Below, one piece after another: positions 25,456-37,157 of a DNA stretch of 64,000 nt. This DNA is from Epiperipatus broadwayi (lineage: Eukaryota > Onychophora > Udeonychophora > Euonychophora > Peripatidae). Position 1 is the stretch's first letter; each line of letters opens with the position of its first letter. The notes under the pieces were generated by a model that made no database searches, was not told where the DNA came from, and saw nothing but the letters and a program-made list of their open reading frames with translations. The translations under genes and the position numbers were made by a program. The stretch is taken from positions 1,488,001 through 1,552,000 of the forward strand of contig JAQFVV010012490.1 in assembly GCA_028023455.1 (NCBI GenBank). Reading direction: 5' to 3'.

Positions 25456-28400
25456 TATTTTCTGTTAAGCTATTAAGAATTACATGTGCGAATGGAGATT
25501 GCTGGATGTAAAACAAATGATAACAACATTTTGTATATCTAACACGCATATATTCTTTCATAATATTCTCAAAAACATTAAGCAATATTGGATGTTAATT
25601 AGTTTTGAAATGGTCAAGATCAAAAAAAAAAAAAAGCACAATTTTACAAAGCTTTACATAGTAAGCAATACAAAACATATGAATAAACATTAAGTAGTTC
25701 ACTGATAAATTTTTTAAATATAGTGCGTAATTAAATTTCAAACATATAAGCATTAAAATAAAGTTCAAATTCCTTTTTCATTGAACTTTTAAACATACAA
25801 ATTATTCAGTAATAAGTCTACTTCAAAATCTTTGTTAAGAAGTAATAATAATAAATTCGGTGCTAAAGTAGCTCTTTAACAAATATGTAAAACATTTTAC
25901 TTCATCAATTATAGAAAAAGAGCAGACGTAATATATAACTATTTTAATACATATAATTATAGCAATATTATTTAAAAAATAAAATCTCTTAAGTTTCTTT
26001 TTCCTTTATTATGAGTTTGGATACATGCATTATTACTGCAGTTTAGTGGCATCATAAGATAATAAGTAAAAGGTGCATCTTATTTGTCTTTATTTGAAAT
26101 CATTAAACATCCAGGTTTAAACTCACATAAAATACTTAAAATATATTTATTTTCGCAACATCACTTCTGAGATTCAACTTATAAAAGTTATTTATTAGTA
26201 TAACTTAATATTCTTCTCTATGGAAAACATTTATAAGATATTTATTATTATATAATCAGATTCTAAATACAAGTCCAATTGAATAAGTATGTTTTTCATT
26301 TTTATAAAAGCATGCATCTACTTTACAATAATGTTGATGTATTATTTAAACTTAAATAAAAATACATTACTTAATATAAGTTTATCCTACGAAACTATAA
26401 CTAATTTTACATATTAAGGAAAACATTGAAATCAGAACAATGTTTTAAATAAGTTTTAAAAGAGATTTAATTGTTTGCTTTTTAAAAAAGAACCGTCTTT
26501 TTCATTCACTTTCACAAAGAGTAAAGTTTTAACTTTTATTATTGAATAGAGTGCAGATATAAATGTTCAAAACAACAAAAGATTTCATCCTCGGTTTGTA
26601 ATATTATTTGAATTTTAAAATGAAATAACAATATTAATGATGAATGAGATATTAAACTAAATTTACAAAGACAGCATTTAACTTTGTGCAATATTTAATT
26701 AAGAGCAAATAAAAACATAATTTATAAGTCAATGCATGCAGTAACTATAAATTAGTTATTTTATACAATTAACGAGCAGGAATACTAAATTTTGTAAACA
26801 TCTATTGCACTATTGCTATAGCAAATGAATAAAATGTGTTAAATGAGACACTGAATTCTCTTTGATTTATTTGCTATGAGAATAGTTACTTTGAATCATA
26901 TTTCTTTGCTTAAATAAATCCTGGTCTGCAATAATATTAAAATATCCAATATTGCACTTTGAAGACATTCTGTACAGATTAAACACATTCTATTACATTA
27001 TCTAGGTTTCAATTTTTCAATAATTAACCATAAAAAAATAAAAGCAATTTTTTTTTTTTAAATCTAAGTTTATTGTGTAGATATTAAGTTTGAATTAATT
27101 GTATTTAAAAAAAATGAAAAAAAAAAAAACAGGTATTAAACCAATCAAATGCGAGAACTACCTATCACAAGATGAATCGAATTTATTTTTCTATATAGAA
27201 ATCGTAAGTTTCTAAAATGATGATTACACTATTAATATTATAATCTGTTATATATGCTGAGAGCCAAGTAAAATAAAGTTGGTTATTATTTTTCTGATAA
27301 TGTCTACAAACATCTGAATTTGAAGTGATTTTAAATGACGAGAAGGTCTATCAAATTGCTTCTCATATAAATATTACCAAACTCAATTGGAATGCATATC
27401 TTATAAAATATCCTATAACAATATTTTTATATAATTGAAAATATATTATTACTTTATAAAAAAAAACAATAATTTCAGTTATATTTGTTAATTTTTCTAG
27501 CTTAATAAACTATGACATAAATTTTAAAACAACCCCAAGAATATTTTTTAATTAAACATACAAAAATACTAAAAAATAGTAGAGAAATTAAAAACTTCAT
27601 TCAGATTATCTTAAGTAAAATTTAATGAAAAAAAAAATTAATTATGACATTTAAGGATTCCAAAAATAAAAAACAATGTAATAAAAAAAAATGCTACTAC
27701 TTTATTCGTTAATACAGATCTATTTTATTTATCACGTGGCAATGTAAACAAAAAAATAGTTTTAGTGAAAGATAAATCAATTCTACAGGATTATTGAATA
27801 AAAATCAGGCTATTATTGATGCTGCTGCTGATGTGTTATGAATATATTTAATATCTCCATAAATGGAAAATGTTTAACTGTTGACAACAGTATGAGCCAT
27901 CTTTTAGAGTTGTCCATCTATACTGAGATGAGAAATCAAAGTTTTCTACATTAAAGTGGACAAACCATGACATCTCAAGAAGACTATAATATTTTTTTTT
28001 TCAGACATCCAGCCTTATGGCCAAACTATCTAGCTATTCAGGATGAATTAATATATAATACGACTAAAAATGAATATTTTTGACTACAGACTTTACTACA
28101 AGGGAATGTCATAATGCTGCAGATATAATGCTTATAATTTACCTTTATCTTCATTTTAAACACATATTTGCAAAAACCTTTACATTTTCTAAAGTGATTT
28201 ATATAATTACAGCATTTTGTAAACAAGTTAAAACTATGTTTGTTTCAGTAGAATCTTTTACATATTTTATGCAATGATTTGAATAATCCAGGTTTTTCTA
28301 TTATATAATAGAAGGGCTATCAAAGTATTGGATGAAAAATCATAATATCTCTGTAAAGTGGATGATCTTTTTTGATATTTTATGGATAATTGTGTCTTTT

Positions 28401-29300
28401 GATATTAGATAGTATGAGAAAAATTAAATCTAAAAATCGCTGCATTAATGTAAATATTGATATATCTGTGACAGAATTCATAATATGATACAAATGGGTA
28501 TCGTAAATTTGGTTGGAGCATAATACTCTGCAATGCCACATATTATGGTAAACAATACTTATTGTAGAGTATTTGCACTGTAGCCTAATATCTATAAGCT
28601 TTTTAATTAATGATATTATGAATCCACATTTGATCTGAGTATATTGAGATAATTATTGTGAGCTGCAATCTAGAAAATTATTCAGACAATTGACAATAAG
28701 AATATACTATTACATTTAATATTTCTGATATCACTTTCTCCTTTCTTAATAACTCAATATAATTTTTATTTTTATGAATTTATAATATCAATTTTATAAT
28801 AAACTTAGAAAAATTATTTTGGAACAGTAAACTAGATATAAAGTTTTAACATATTTTTAAGTTAAGAGTTTTTTTTTTTTTAATGAGGTACAAAAATAAA
28901 TAAAGTAAATGCTCTATTAATCAATACCAAAAATCATATTTAGAATTGAAATAATTTAGTACTCTTAAACTTTCCTACTTTTTTTTGTTGTTACTGTTAT
29001 TATTATTATCATCAAATAATGGTGGAAAAGGGAAAATACCAAAAGTAAGACTATATTTATGACTAAGGATTTCATCTAGCTGTTAATACATTCACTTGAT
29101 ATATGACCTGATGAATATACTGCAATAGTAATTGATGATGATTAAACCCCCATTACAAGTTTTTGTCAGTTAGCACTATATTCAAGTGTTAGTTAACTCA
29201 TAAAATATAAAAATATAAATATAATTTTAAAAACCAAAAGAGAGATTTGTGGGCAATATATATAACACATTTAGCTACTTGAGTATTAGTTCTACAACAC
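25456..29300. other. long AT-rich stretch, no convincing gene
   Basis: Mostly low-complexity sequence. A poly-T tract ending in CAG at 28,003 precedes ACATCCAGCCTTATGGCC, which could be a small exon, but the frames close within 14-26 codons. The opposing open frames at 28,038-28,277 overlap each other and have no coding character. Confidence 0.4.
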
Positions 29301-29301
29301 A

Positions 29302-29539
29302 GAGCATGTATTAGACATGCTGTGCCTTTTCACATTTGTATCAATCCATTGATAACATTGTAATCTTGTGATCTGATCAAAATAATATATACACAGATCT
29401 TTTACAATATACTTTTCACAAGATTTGCAAAAAAGTAATGTGTACACAGATCTTGTACATGATATTTTCACAAGATTTACAAAGTTATCGGCAGGTTCAA
29501 TAAGTATGTGAAAAGGCATAGCATGTCTAATACATGCTC
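29302..29539. mobile_element. palindromic MITE with 35-bp TIRs
   Basis: Left end GAGCATGTATTAGACATGCTG plus TGCCTTTTCACA is answered by TGTGAAAAGGCATAGCATGT plus CTAATACATGCTC ending at 29,539. Inside, CACAGATCTTTTACA...TTTTCACAAGATTTGCAAA is repeated directly as CACAGATCTTGTACA...TTTTCACAAGATTTACAAA. The minus-strand open frame 29,292-29,570 just crosses it. Confidence 0.75.
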
Positions 29540-29554
29540 CATGGAGCAGGACTA

Positions 29555-29815
29555 AAAATACCACTTTCACACAACTAAAAGTATAAAATATGCAATGGAA
29601 TTATATATGACTTTCACATGATTAAAAGTATAAAATTTATAACAACAATAGTAAATGGAATGGAATTTACGACTTTCACATGAAAAACTAAAATTTATAA
29701 CAGTAGTAAATTGATATGAAAAAGAACATTTTAAAATAAATATTCATTTGCCATATAGAAATATATATGACTTTCACACTGTAAAATTTATAACAACACA
29801 AAAGATATGAATTTT
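29555..29815 (+). repeat. minisatellite with unit about 50-95 bp, then (CA)n
   Basis: GACTTTCACATGATTAAAAG...AAAATTTATAACAACA recurs at about 29,557, 29,610, 29,671 and 29,768 with variable spacing. A (AC) run of about nine units follows at 29,817-29,834. Confidence 0.65.
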
Positions 29816-29835
29816 ACACACACACACACACACAA

Positions 29836-31355
29836 AGCTGATCTTAAAAAGTACATTTTCTCAGCCCAAAATAAAATGCCATTACTCTAATACCAAAACG
29901 TTACTTTAAATATGGACAAAAAATCACTAAATTTTATTTTTTTAAAATATTGTTTACAAAAAAACATAAAATATGTACATATGCTACTTACCATCTAATA
30001 TATAACAGGAATTTTCATGTTGAAACATGCAATTTGGCATTTACATTTTTGACACAAAATGGAAATCTCAACTGAAAAAATTTCCCCCAAAATGGAGTTT
30101 TACTGAAAATATGAAAGCACAGTCTATCAGCTGAATGTGATTTTCCACAGAAATGGTAATAAACAAATATATATATTTTTAAAGACAAAACAAAAAAGAA
30201 AAAAAACAATTCACAAAAATAAATAAATACAAATTCCAACACTTTTATTAACTTTTCAACCTGGTGGAATTTTTTTTTAAATGGGTCAGTATGCAAATGG
30301 ACGCATGTCACTTTTTATGCAATCTATGCAACACATAAATTCAATGTTGCCTTGATGTCCATCACTGCTGCTTATTTCACCATTTTGAAGAACTCTGTAG
30401 TCATTCAATGTTTTGTGTGTGAACACTAGTTGCTGGATTCATGAAGTTTATATTTGAAGTTCACATGAAAATGATCTTAACTGGCATTAGGAAGTTATAA
30501 AAAGAAAATCAAAAGAACAAAAATGAACACTTCATATGCTTACACACTTAAAATCAAATGAAGTGGAGTAACTCAGAAATAGAAATAATGCAGAAATACT
30601 TGGATGAAGCAAAAACACAATTGAAATGAAAGCTGTTGTCAGAAAGCAATCTGGACAATAACTAAAAATGTCAAAATATAAAAAAAATGTTTTGATAAAG
30701 AGAAACACATTTTCACATAAGATTAGATAACATCACAGGGTTTATTTCACTTAAATTTGACATGATCGCAAGATTAAATATTTATTGCAGATGTGAAAAG
30801 GTGTACCATCTCCCTACATTGCAGGACTAATAATCAAGTACCCACATTTATACTGGCAGATAGATAGTAATATTTTGGCATATTGCAATTATATTTTTTA
30901 TTTTTGTTTATTTCTGATATTAATTTTTGTTAATAAATTTTCTTTAATGCATTTTACATTTTTTTGTGTGTGTCTAAGATAAGGAAAGAAAAACTAATTA
31001 AAATGTGTTAGTTCATTTAATTAAATTTGTAAATAAGAAAAAAAATACTAAAAAGACTTCATTAATTGTCTTTGGTAAAAATATTTTGTAGAAAAATATT
31101 TTTAACATTGCTTATGATAAAAATTCTTGGTAAGAATTTATATCTTGGATATATATATTTTTAAAATTATTTTGTTTAAATATGCCAATAGATTGTATCA
31201 AAATTTAATTTGTAAAACATTAATAAAATTCTTGAAATTCCTTTTTTTGTGTGTGTGAAAATCATCTGCAAGTGGATTAGAAAAAATTAATTAATTAAAA
31301 TTAAGGGTAATTAGATTACAATATCGTGTTATTTTGTGTGTGCATGTTATAAAAA
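29836..31355. other. no gene seen; modest-complexity sequence
   Basis: The minus-strand open frame 30,015-30,311 runs through T-rich tracts and resembles no family I know. 30,310-30,480 is less AT-biased (GCCTTGATGTCCATCACTGC) but has no sustained frame. Confidence 0.4.
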
Positions 31356-31640
31356 AATCAGAGAGAGCAGTGAGCAGTCAGAGGCCAGCCGTAAAAAAAT
31401 CAGAGAGCAGTGAAAATTAACCATAAGAGAGTGAGTAGTTTGGCCAATAGTAGTCCAAAATCAGAAGTCAGAGCAAGGAGAAAGTGAGCCGACAGAGTCA
31501 GTGAGTGGTTGGTGATTAAAATATAATTCAGAAACAAGAAAAAAGGAATTGGGGAACTGTTGGAATCCATTTCTGAAAGACTTAATAAAAAACAATAATG
31601 CGGCCAGAAGAGTTAAGGAAAGTAAACATGGAATAAAAAG
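31355..31640 (+). other. purine-rich leader-like block, possible LTR or promoter remnant
   Basis: GTTATAAAAAAATCAGAGAG (TATA-like at 31,348) is followed by GCAGTGAGCAGTCAGAGGCC. The phrase TAAAAAAATCAGAGAGCAGTG is repeated once at about 31,393, then AGAGTGAGTAG, AGAAAGTGAGCC and GTCAGTGAGTGG. Such purine-rich leaders follow the TATA box in some LTR elements, but no LTR pair or pol gene is present. Confidence 0.25.
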
Positions 31641-32659
31641 TCACCAAGTACACCAGAGCTAATCTTCAAATAATGACCATATGAGCTGTATCACAATTCT
31701 GAAACGCTGCACAACAAGAAAAGTAGCAGAATCAAAATTGTCTTTTTCTTCTGTTTGGTACCACACACTTGAATAGAGCTTTTTAAGTGAGAGCATGCCA
31801 GGGAAATTTTGTTTAAACAAAGAACAGGCAGAAATCAGCATGATATATATTGCAGCTGAGTTTTTGAAATATTTAGAGAGCAGAAATTAAATGTGTACAA
31901 TACTCCTGCCCCTATTTTGGTACAAGTAAAAAAAAAACCATTTAAATTTATTATTGTTTTTTTCTATTTTATTGTTTCTTTTTTGAAATATATCAATTTA
32001 AGAAATTAATATCTTAACAAAATTAAACTATATGTATATGAATGTATGCATATGTATATGGTTAGGTAAAGATATATAATTGTTTTTCTATTTATTAAAA
32101 AAATTAATACCTTAGCAAAATTCTACTATATGTATGGAAATGTGTGTGTATATATATATAGAGTTAGATAAAGATGTATATAATTCTTTTTTTGTATTTA
32201 TTTGGTAATGTGTAGAAAACATGAATGGAAATATAATTTATCTTGCTGATATATATATATTTGGTGTAATGTCACCAATTAGCATGGGTATTGGGTATAT
32301 ATTATATGCTTGTTATTTTATATATGTGGAATATATGCTCACAATTTGCTGTATAAATTTATACAGTAAAAAACAAATAGAAGAGATGGGGTATTTATTG
32401 TAAGGTAGGCTATTCACCTTGAGAAATAGATTCATAGAGTTAGCATATGGGATAACTTGTAACGGAATGTTGGGTGTATCTCTAAATAAAAGTCTTGTAA
32501 GGTATCTTTCTATGAAAGTGTGCTTAAAGCTTTTGGGCTTTATAAAATGCTTTACTTTGGCTAACTTTGGTCAACCCTAATGAAGATGATTACCCAAACA
32601 AATTGATTAAGAAGTATAACTTATAGCTGGCAGTTTAATCACTGTTTCAATAATAATAA

Positions 32660-32735
32660 TTAGTGGAATTAGTTATTTCACTCTGCCTTACATGCTAATT
32701 GAGTTACCAGGTTTGAATTCAGTAGTGATGTGTAA
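32660..32735 (+). repeat. tRNA-Val-like SINE head relic
   Basis: TTAGTTATTTCACTCTGCCT followed by TACATGC and then CCAGGTTTGAATTC (B-box-like). The CTGCCTTACANGCA anticodon-arm phrase also appears, reversed, in the SINEs at 52,436 and 60,701, where it reads CTGCCTTACAAGCAG with anticodon TAC. Diverged and without a clear tail. Confidence 0.45.
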
Positions 32736-33357
32736 GGTAGTACCCATTACAATACCCTGAAGTTTTTTCAGATCAGAAAAAAAAAAACTTAGGACTTTTT
32801 TGGATAGCTAATCCACTGTCAACCTGATTATTTATCCAATAATGGTTACTAAATTGGCATCTAATTATTCTTATAGTAGAGACTAAAGCTCTCAGGTTAA
32901 TTTGGAGTGATCAATCAGTATTAATATACAGATAATAAACAAATAAATTAAAATTTCAATTGTAATACAATGAAGCTTTCATAGTTAATTATGGAGATGT
33001 CAACTATTCCTGCTGGCAGTGAACTCATGGTTATAATCTTTATCATAAAAATATATATTCAATAATAAAACACTAGTTAGTTTTATAGATAGTATGATAA
33101 AGCAATTTTAACTATATAATTGATGGTTTGAAGTGTGATACATAGAGTGGATATTGTCTTAATTTTCATGTATTAAACTAGAGCTTAATTTGCATTTAGT
33201 AATGACTATGGTAAATTAGTAAAATTCATTATTATAATATTCTATTTGTTCTGCATTTTATAAGCATTTAAATATATTTGTGAAAAAATTTTGAACACCT
33301 TTTTTGTATATTTTAGTAATAAAGCATTACTCCATAAACAATTAAATAATAAAAGTG

Positions 33358-33660
33358 ACAAACTCTCCATAAAGTAGTACAACCTAGTGCAACCCATAGT
33401 AATCAATGGATGTAAAAAAAATTGTGCATAAAATCGCTATCTAGTACCTACTCATCCAATATTTTCAGAGTAATTTCTAGCTAGTAGATTTCATCAGTGA
33501 GGAGCTTTGGATGTTAGACCACTGCACAAACCTTCTTGTATCCATTGATTACCAAATTTTGCACTGAATGGCACTACTGTATGGAGAGTTTTGTAAATAT
33601 TTCAACAGCTTGTGTAAGCATAGGCAATAGTGATCATGCAATATTTGGTAGTTTAAAAAA
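33358..33660 (+). mobile_element. fold-back MITE family FB-A, copy 3
   Basis: Best-preserved inverted ends: ACAAACTCTCCATAAAGTAG (33,358) against CTACTGTATGGAGAGTTTTGT (to 33,594). TGCAACCCATAGTAATCAATGG pairs with CCATTGATTACC...TTGCA. The centre carries TTTCATCAGTGAGGAGC like copies 1 and 2. The 3' flank (GTGATCATGCAATATTTGG to about 33,655) is also shared with copy 2. Non-coding. Confidence 0.8.
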
Positions 33661-33766
33661 ATAAATATAGATTGAATGTTTTTTGACTAATAAGTTTCTT
33701 TTACTATAATTTAACTAACACTGTTAATAATTGTTATTAGTCACTCATTAGCCTATCCAATAATGA

Positions 33767-34154
33767 ATAATATTTCTGTAGTGTAATTTTCATTACACCA
33801 GATTCTCACACAAGGTAGGGAATGTTTTCTTTCCACTTTTAACACATTGTGGAAGGATGCAATTTAATTAGAGATAAGTGTGAGGGTTGCATATTTGATA
33901 CTCATCAATTAAATTGTAATAATTTACTATCTATATGTACTAAACAATAATAAAGATATAAGTAAGAGATTGTGGTCTAAGACAATTGATGACTGCTGGT
34001 TCAGCATGAAATGTGCATTTTGAGAATCATAGACCTTTTGCATGTCTTTGATCATATAATTTCATCCCTCCACAAGATGTTAAAAGTGGGTAGATAAACA
34101 TTTCCTATTTTGCTTGAATGCTGTAATGAAAATTACACTACAGAAATATTATTT
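33767..34154. mobile_element. MITE with long TIRs
   Basis: AATAATATTTCTGTAGTGTA plus ATTTTCATTACA at 33,767-33,798 is exactly inverted as TGTAATGAAAATTACACTAC plus AGAAATATTATT at 34,123-34,154. A weaker second block pairs CCACTTTTAACACATTGTGG with CCACAAGATGTTAAAAGTGG. Total length about 390 bp. The interior (33,973-34,020) contains, reversed, the SINE core GACTGCTGGTTCAGCATGAA found at 2,060, 2,540 and 61,080. Flanks are ATT/TTA-rich, so the target duplication is unclear. Confidence 0.85.
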
Positions 34155-34735
34155 ATTATTAACTAATACTGTGTTTCAATATTTTTGATTCTTTTTAAAA
34201 ATCGTTTGACAAATATTCACTGATTAATCTCATTATGAGTTTTTTTATCTTTATCCGTGATTATTAAAGACAAATGAAGTTTGAAAATGTATATATATAT
34301 GAAAAGTAAAAAGTTCAGATGAACCTCTTTTTTTATTTTGTTACTATATTATTTTAATATTGACACTAATGAATTAGTTATCTTAGATTTTCAAAAATCA
34401 AAATATCATGTGTCAGATCAAAAATGAAAATAGACAATTAGTTTAAAAAACCTGAAGCAAAAAGAAAATGAGATTGTGTTTGCAAATCAGATACCAGAAG
34501 TAAGAAGACAAACAGATGAGTAGTGAACAACATCTACAGATGTCTTCATATAACAAGATGAAACTAAATCACTTCATTCTGTGCAAGTGGATATGTGTTA
34601 AATTATAGATATATATTTTTTACTCTTAGAGAATCTGAAAAAAATGGAACAATCTTCAGGTAAAAAAATGTAATTGTTTAAATAATCACTCTTATTCACT
34701 TGATCTGGGTTATCTATATGATCATAATCAAAGAA

Positions 34736-34737
<2 letters not shown>

Positions 34738-34790
<53 letters not shown>
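34738..34790 (+). repeat. (ATT)n microsatellite abutting the LINE 5' end
   Basis: About 17 ATT units end some 75 bp before the first plausible ORF1 start. A matching array lies at the 3' end of the element (38,798-38,900). Confidence 0.95.
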
Positions 34791-34792
<2 letters not shown>

Positions 34793-34865
34793 CTCTGTTG
34801 GAATTTCAATTAGTTTAATTTTTTTTTCTTTGTTTGGTTTTAAAACTTTAGATTTTATTATTATT

Positions 34866-35798
34866 ATGGATAAATGTAATTCTTGTCATTTAGCTCTTCC
34901 TTTTGGTGGAAATTTTATAACTTGTCTGGGTTGTAATGGGAATGTTCATTTTAAATGTAGTACAGTAAGTGAAAAGACATTTAAAAATATGTCTTCTACA
35001 AATAAAGCATTATGGAGGTGTAAAAATTGTAGAGCAGGAACTAATTTAAATTTGACTTTAAATGATGAATCTAGTTCTGATTCCTTATCTAATTCTTTAG
35101 ATAATAATTCTAGTCTTGAATTACTTCAGCAGATGAATAGAAAACTTGATATATTGCCTGTTTTACAGAATAATATTGATTCCTTATCTCAGTCTTTTGC
35201 TAAACTTACTTTAGAACTTGAATTAGTTCAAAATAATATAAAAATATTGATTAGAAAATTTAATGAAATGCAAGAAAAAGTAAAAGCACAAGATTCTTTG
35301 TTATGCAATTTGCAAAAAGAAATTTTTTATTTAAAGCAGCAGAGATTAGAAAGCAATATTGAAATTGTTGGTGTTGAATATGCTAATGATGAAAATTTAT
35401 TTAATATTGTAGAAAATATAGCTAAAAAATTAGAATTGTCTGACTTCAATAAAAATTATATTAATTCTATTTATAGATTAAAATATGGAGGTAGTTTTAG
35501 GCCTGTAATAAAAGTTAATTTTGTTAGTAAAATTGTAAGAGATTTATTCTTATTAGGAGGTAAAAGAATTAAATTATATCTATCTGATGTTTTGCCTATT
35601 GCTACAGTTGATAAGCGTATATATTTAAATGAAGATTTGTTGCCTGAAAATAGGAAATTATTTTGGAAAGTTCGTACTATGGCTAAAGAAAATAAGTATA
35701 GGTTTGTTTGGATTAAAGATGGAAAAATTTGGTTGAGGAAAGATATAGGGGATAGGGCTATTAGGATTGGTTCTGAATCTGATTTGTTTAATTTATGA
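34866..35798 (+). CDS. LINE ORF1: PHD-type zinc finger and FP-like protein
   Basis: RNA- or DNA-binding ORF1 protein expected to coat the element RNA. The frame is open from 34,830, but the start is more likely the ATG at 34,866, where the finger begins at once (MDKCNSCHLALPF). Finger residues C-x2-C, C-x2-C, H-x2-C and C-x2-C (to WRCKNC) form a C4HC3 PHD-like set over residues 4-52. A Ser/Asn-rich linker is followed by a long coiled coil (about residues 85-160). The C-terminal part, with NIEIVGVEYANDENLFNIVE and then LLPENRKLFWKVRTMAKENK and FVWIKDGKIWLRKD, matches the FP-type domain seen in many arthropod LINE ORF1 proteins. About 310 residues, a normal length, with no internal stop. It ends in TGA followed by C. 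Confidence 0.85.
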   Translation: MDKCNSCHLALPFGGNFITCLGCNGNVHFKCSTVSEKTFKNMSSTNKALWRCKNCRAGTNLNLTLNDESSSDSLSNSLDNNSSLELLQQMNRKLDILPVLQNNIDSLSQSFAKLTLELELVQNNIKILIRKFNEMQEKVKAQDSLLCNLQKEIFYLKQQRLESNIEIVGVEYANDENLFNIVENIAKKLELSDFNKNYINSIYRLKYGGSFRPVIKVNFVSKIVRDLFLLGGKRIKLYLSDVLPIATVDKRIYLNEDLLPENRKLFWKVRTMAKENKYRFVWIKDGKIWLRKDIGDRAIRIGSESDLFNL

Positions 35799-37157
35799 CA
35801 TGGGTTATCTTTTAAAAATATTGTTACAGGAAAAGATAATTTGGCTATTGAAAATTTTAAGATTTTTCATATAAATATTTGTAGTGTGAGGAAACACTTT
35901 GATGAGTTGTTAATTCTTTTACATTCACTTGATTATTCATTTGATATTATAATTTTGTCTGAGATCTGGATTAAGAAATGTGAAAAAGGACTGTATGAGT
36001 TAGAGAGATATACATCAATTATTAATTCTAGAATTAATAATAGGTCAGGTGGAGTTTTAGTTTATTATAAATCAGTGCTTTGTGTGACTTCTATTGATGC
36101 AGTTTTTGATTATTCAGAGTGTCTTGTTTTAAATTTCATTTTAGGTTCTGACAAATTAACACTTATTGCTCTGTATAGGTCTTGCTGTCATACAGTTGAA
36201 AGTTTCAATGATGAACTCAGTGAATTACTTACTAGATTAAATGATAAATTCATTATTCTTATTGGTGACTTGAACATTGATATTTGTGGTGAAATTTCTG
36301 TTGCTGCTCAACATTATTTAAATATGCTGTCACTTTTTGGATTTATTCAATGTTTATTTCATCCTACATGTGTTACATCTTCATCATCTTCACTTATTGA
36401 CCATGTCTTCGCTAGATGTCCTGAAAATATTCTTTTGAAAACATCTTTTTTGGATTGGTGTCTTACAAATCACAGGGGAATTGTTCTTACTTTTAAAAAG
36501 AATTTTTCTCATAGTAAAAAGTGTTTTAAACTTTTATCTCGTGATCGTTTGCATTCCTTAATTACTAAATATGATTGGAATTTAATCTTTGAGTTGAATG
36601 ATGTAAATTGTGCATTTTCATTCTTTGTTGACAAGATGAAAGAGTTTATAGATTATTGTTCTTTTATAAAATATATAAAAAAGAAAGATTTGAAGAGACA
36701 TGATTGGATTACAAATGAGTTAATATCAAAAGTTAACAGAAAGAAGAAATTGTATAAGCTTTTCAAAAGGTTTCCTGATAATGAAGAATTTAAAATTCAG
36801 CTAAGGGTTCTTGATAAAGAAATAAAGAAAGATATAGTCAAAGCTAAATTGTTTTTCTATTCTACTCAAATTGATTCTTTAAAATCAACTAAATTAAGCA
36901 ACTTTTGGACTGTTGTTAAAAAATTTATTTTTAGGGAAGGATTTTCACAAATTTCTAGACTAAAGATTAATGAAATATCTATTGATGTTTTAAATAATTC
37001 AAAACTAATAGCTGATCATTTCAATCAATATTTTGTACATAGTGTGGAATTGTTAATGAATAGTTTTGAAAATAATTGCAGTTCTCATGTTTTTCAATAT
37101 GAGAAATCTATCGTGAATTCTTTTGTTTTTAAAGAGATTGAAGATTGTGAAATTTAA
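35799..37157 (+). pseudogene. LINE ORF2 part 1: EEP/APE-type endonuclease
   Basis: Nicks target DNA to prime reverse transcription. The frame is open directly after the ORF1 stop, in the same frame, without an in-frame ATG before the domain. Motifs in order are FHINICSVRKHFDEL (metal/Asn motif), IIILSEIWIKK (catalytic Glu), RSGGVLVYYKS, ALYRS, LIGDLNIDICG (catalytic Asp/Asn) and SLIDHVFAR. The final motif reads LTNHRGIVLTF where SDH is usual, so the catalytic-pair Asp is Asn here. The conserved region ends about 36,510. A Lys-rich linker leads to TAA at 37,155-37,157, after which the same frame continues into the RT. That stop would abolish a full ORF2 in this copy. Confidence 0.85.

Noticed and set aside
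29292-29570. 92-codon minus-strand frame
   Set aside because: Runs across a palindromic MITE; its two ends are inverse copies of each other.
30015-30311. 98-codon minus-strand frame
   Set aside because: Phe/Tyr/Lys-rich translation of T and A tracts; no motif and no splice or repeat support.
31355-31640. Complete LTR retrotransposon
   Set aside because: No second LTR, no primer-binding site and no gag/pol nearby; kept only as a low-confidence leader-like block.
23200-33500. Hammerhead-ribozyme-like phrase CTGATGA...GAAAC on the - strand of FB-A copies (for example CTGATGAAAGCCACAAGC then TAGAAAC in copy 1)
   Set aside because: Helix II would close with an A-A mismatch, copy 2 has GAAGC instead of GAAAC, and no partner strand for helix III ending in UH was found.
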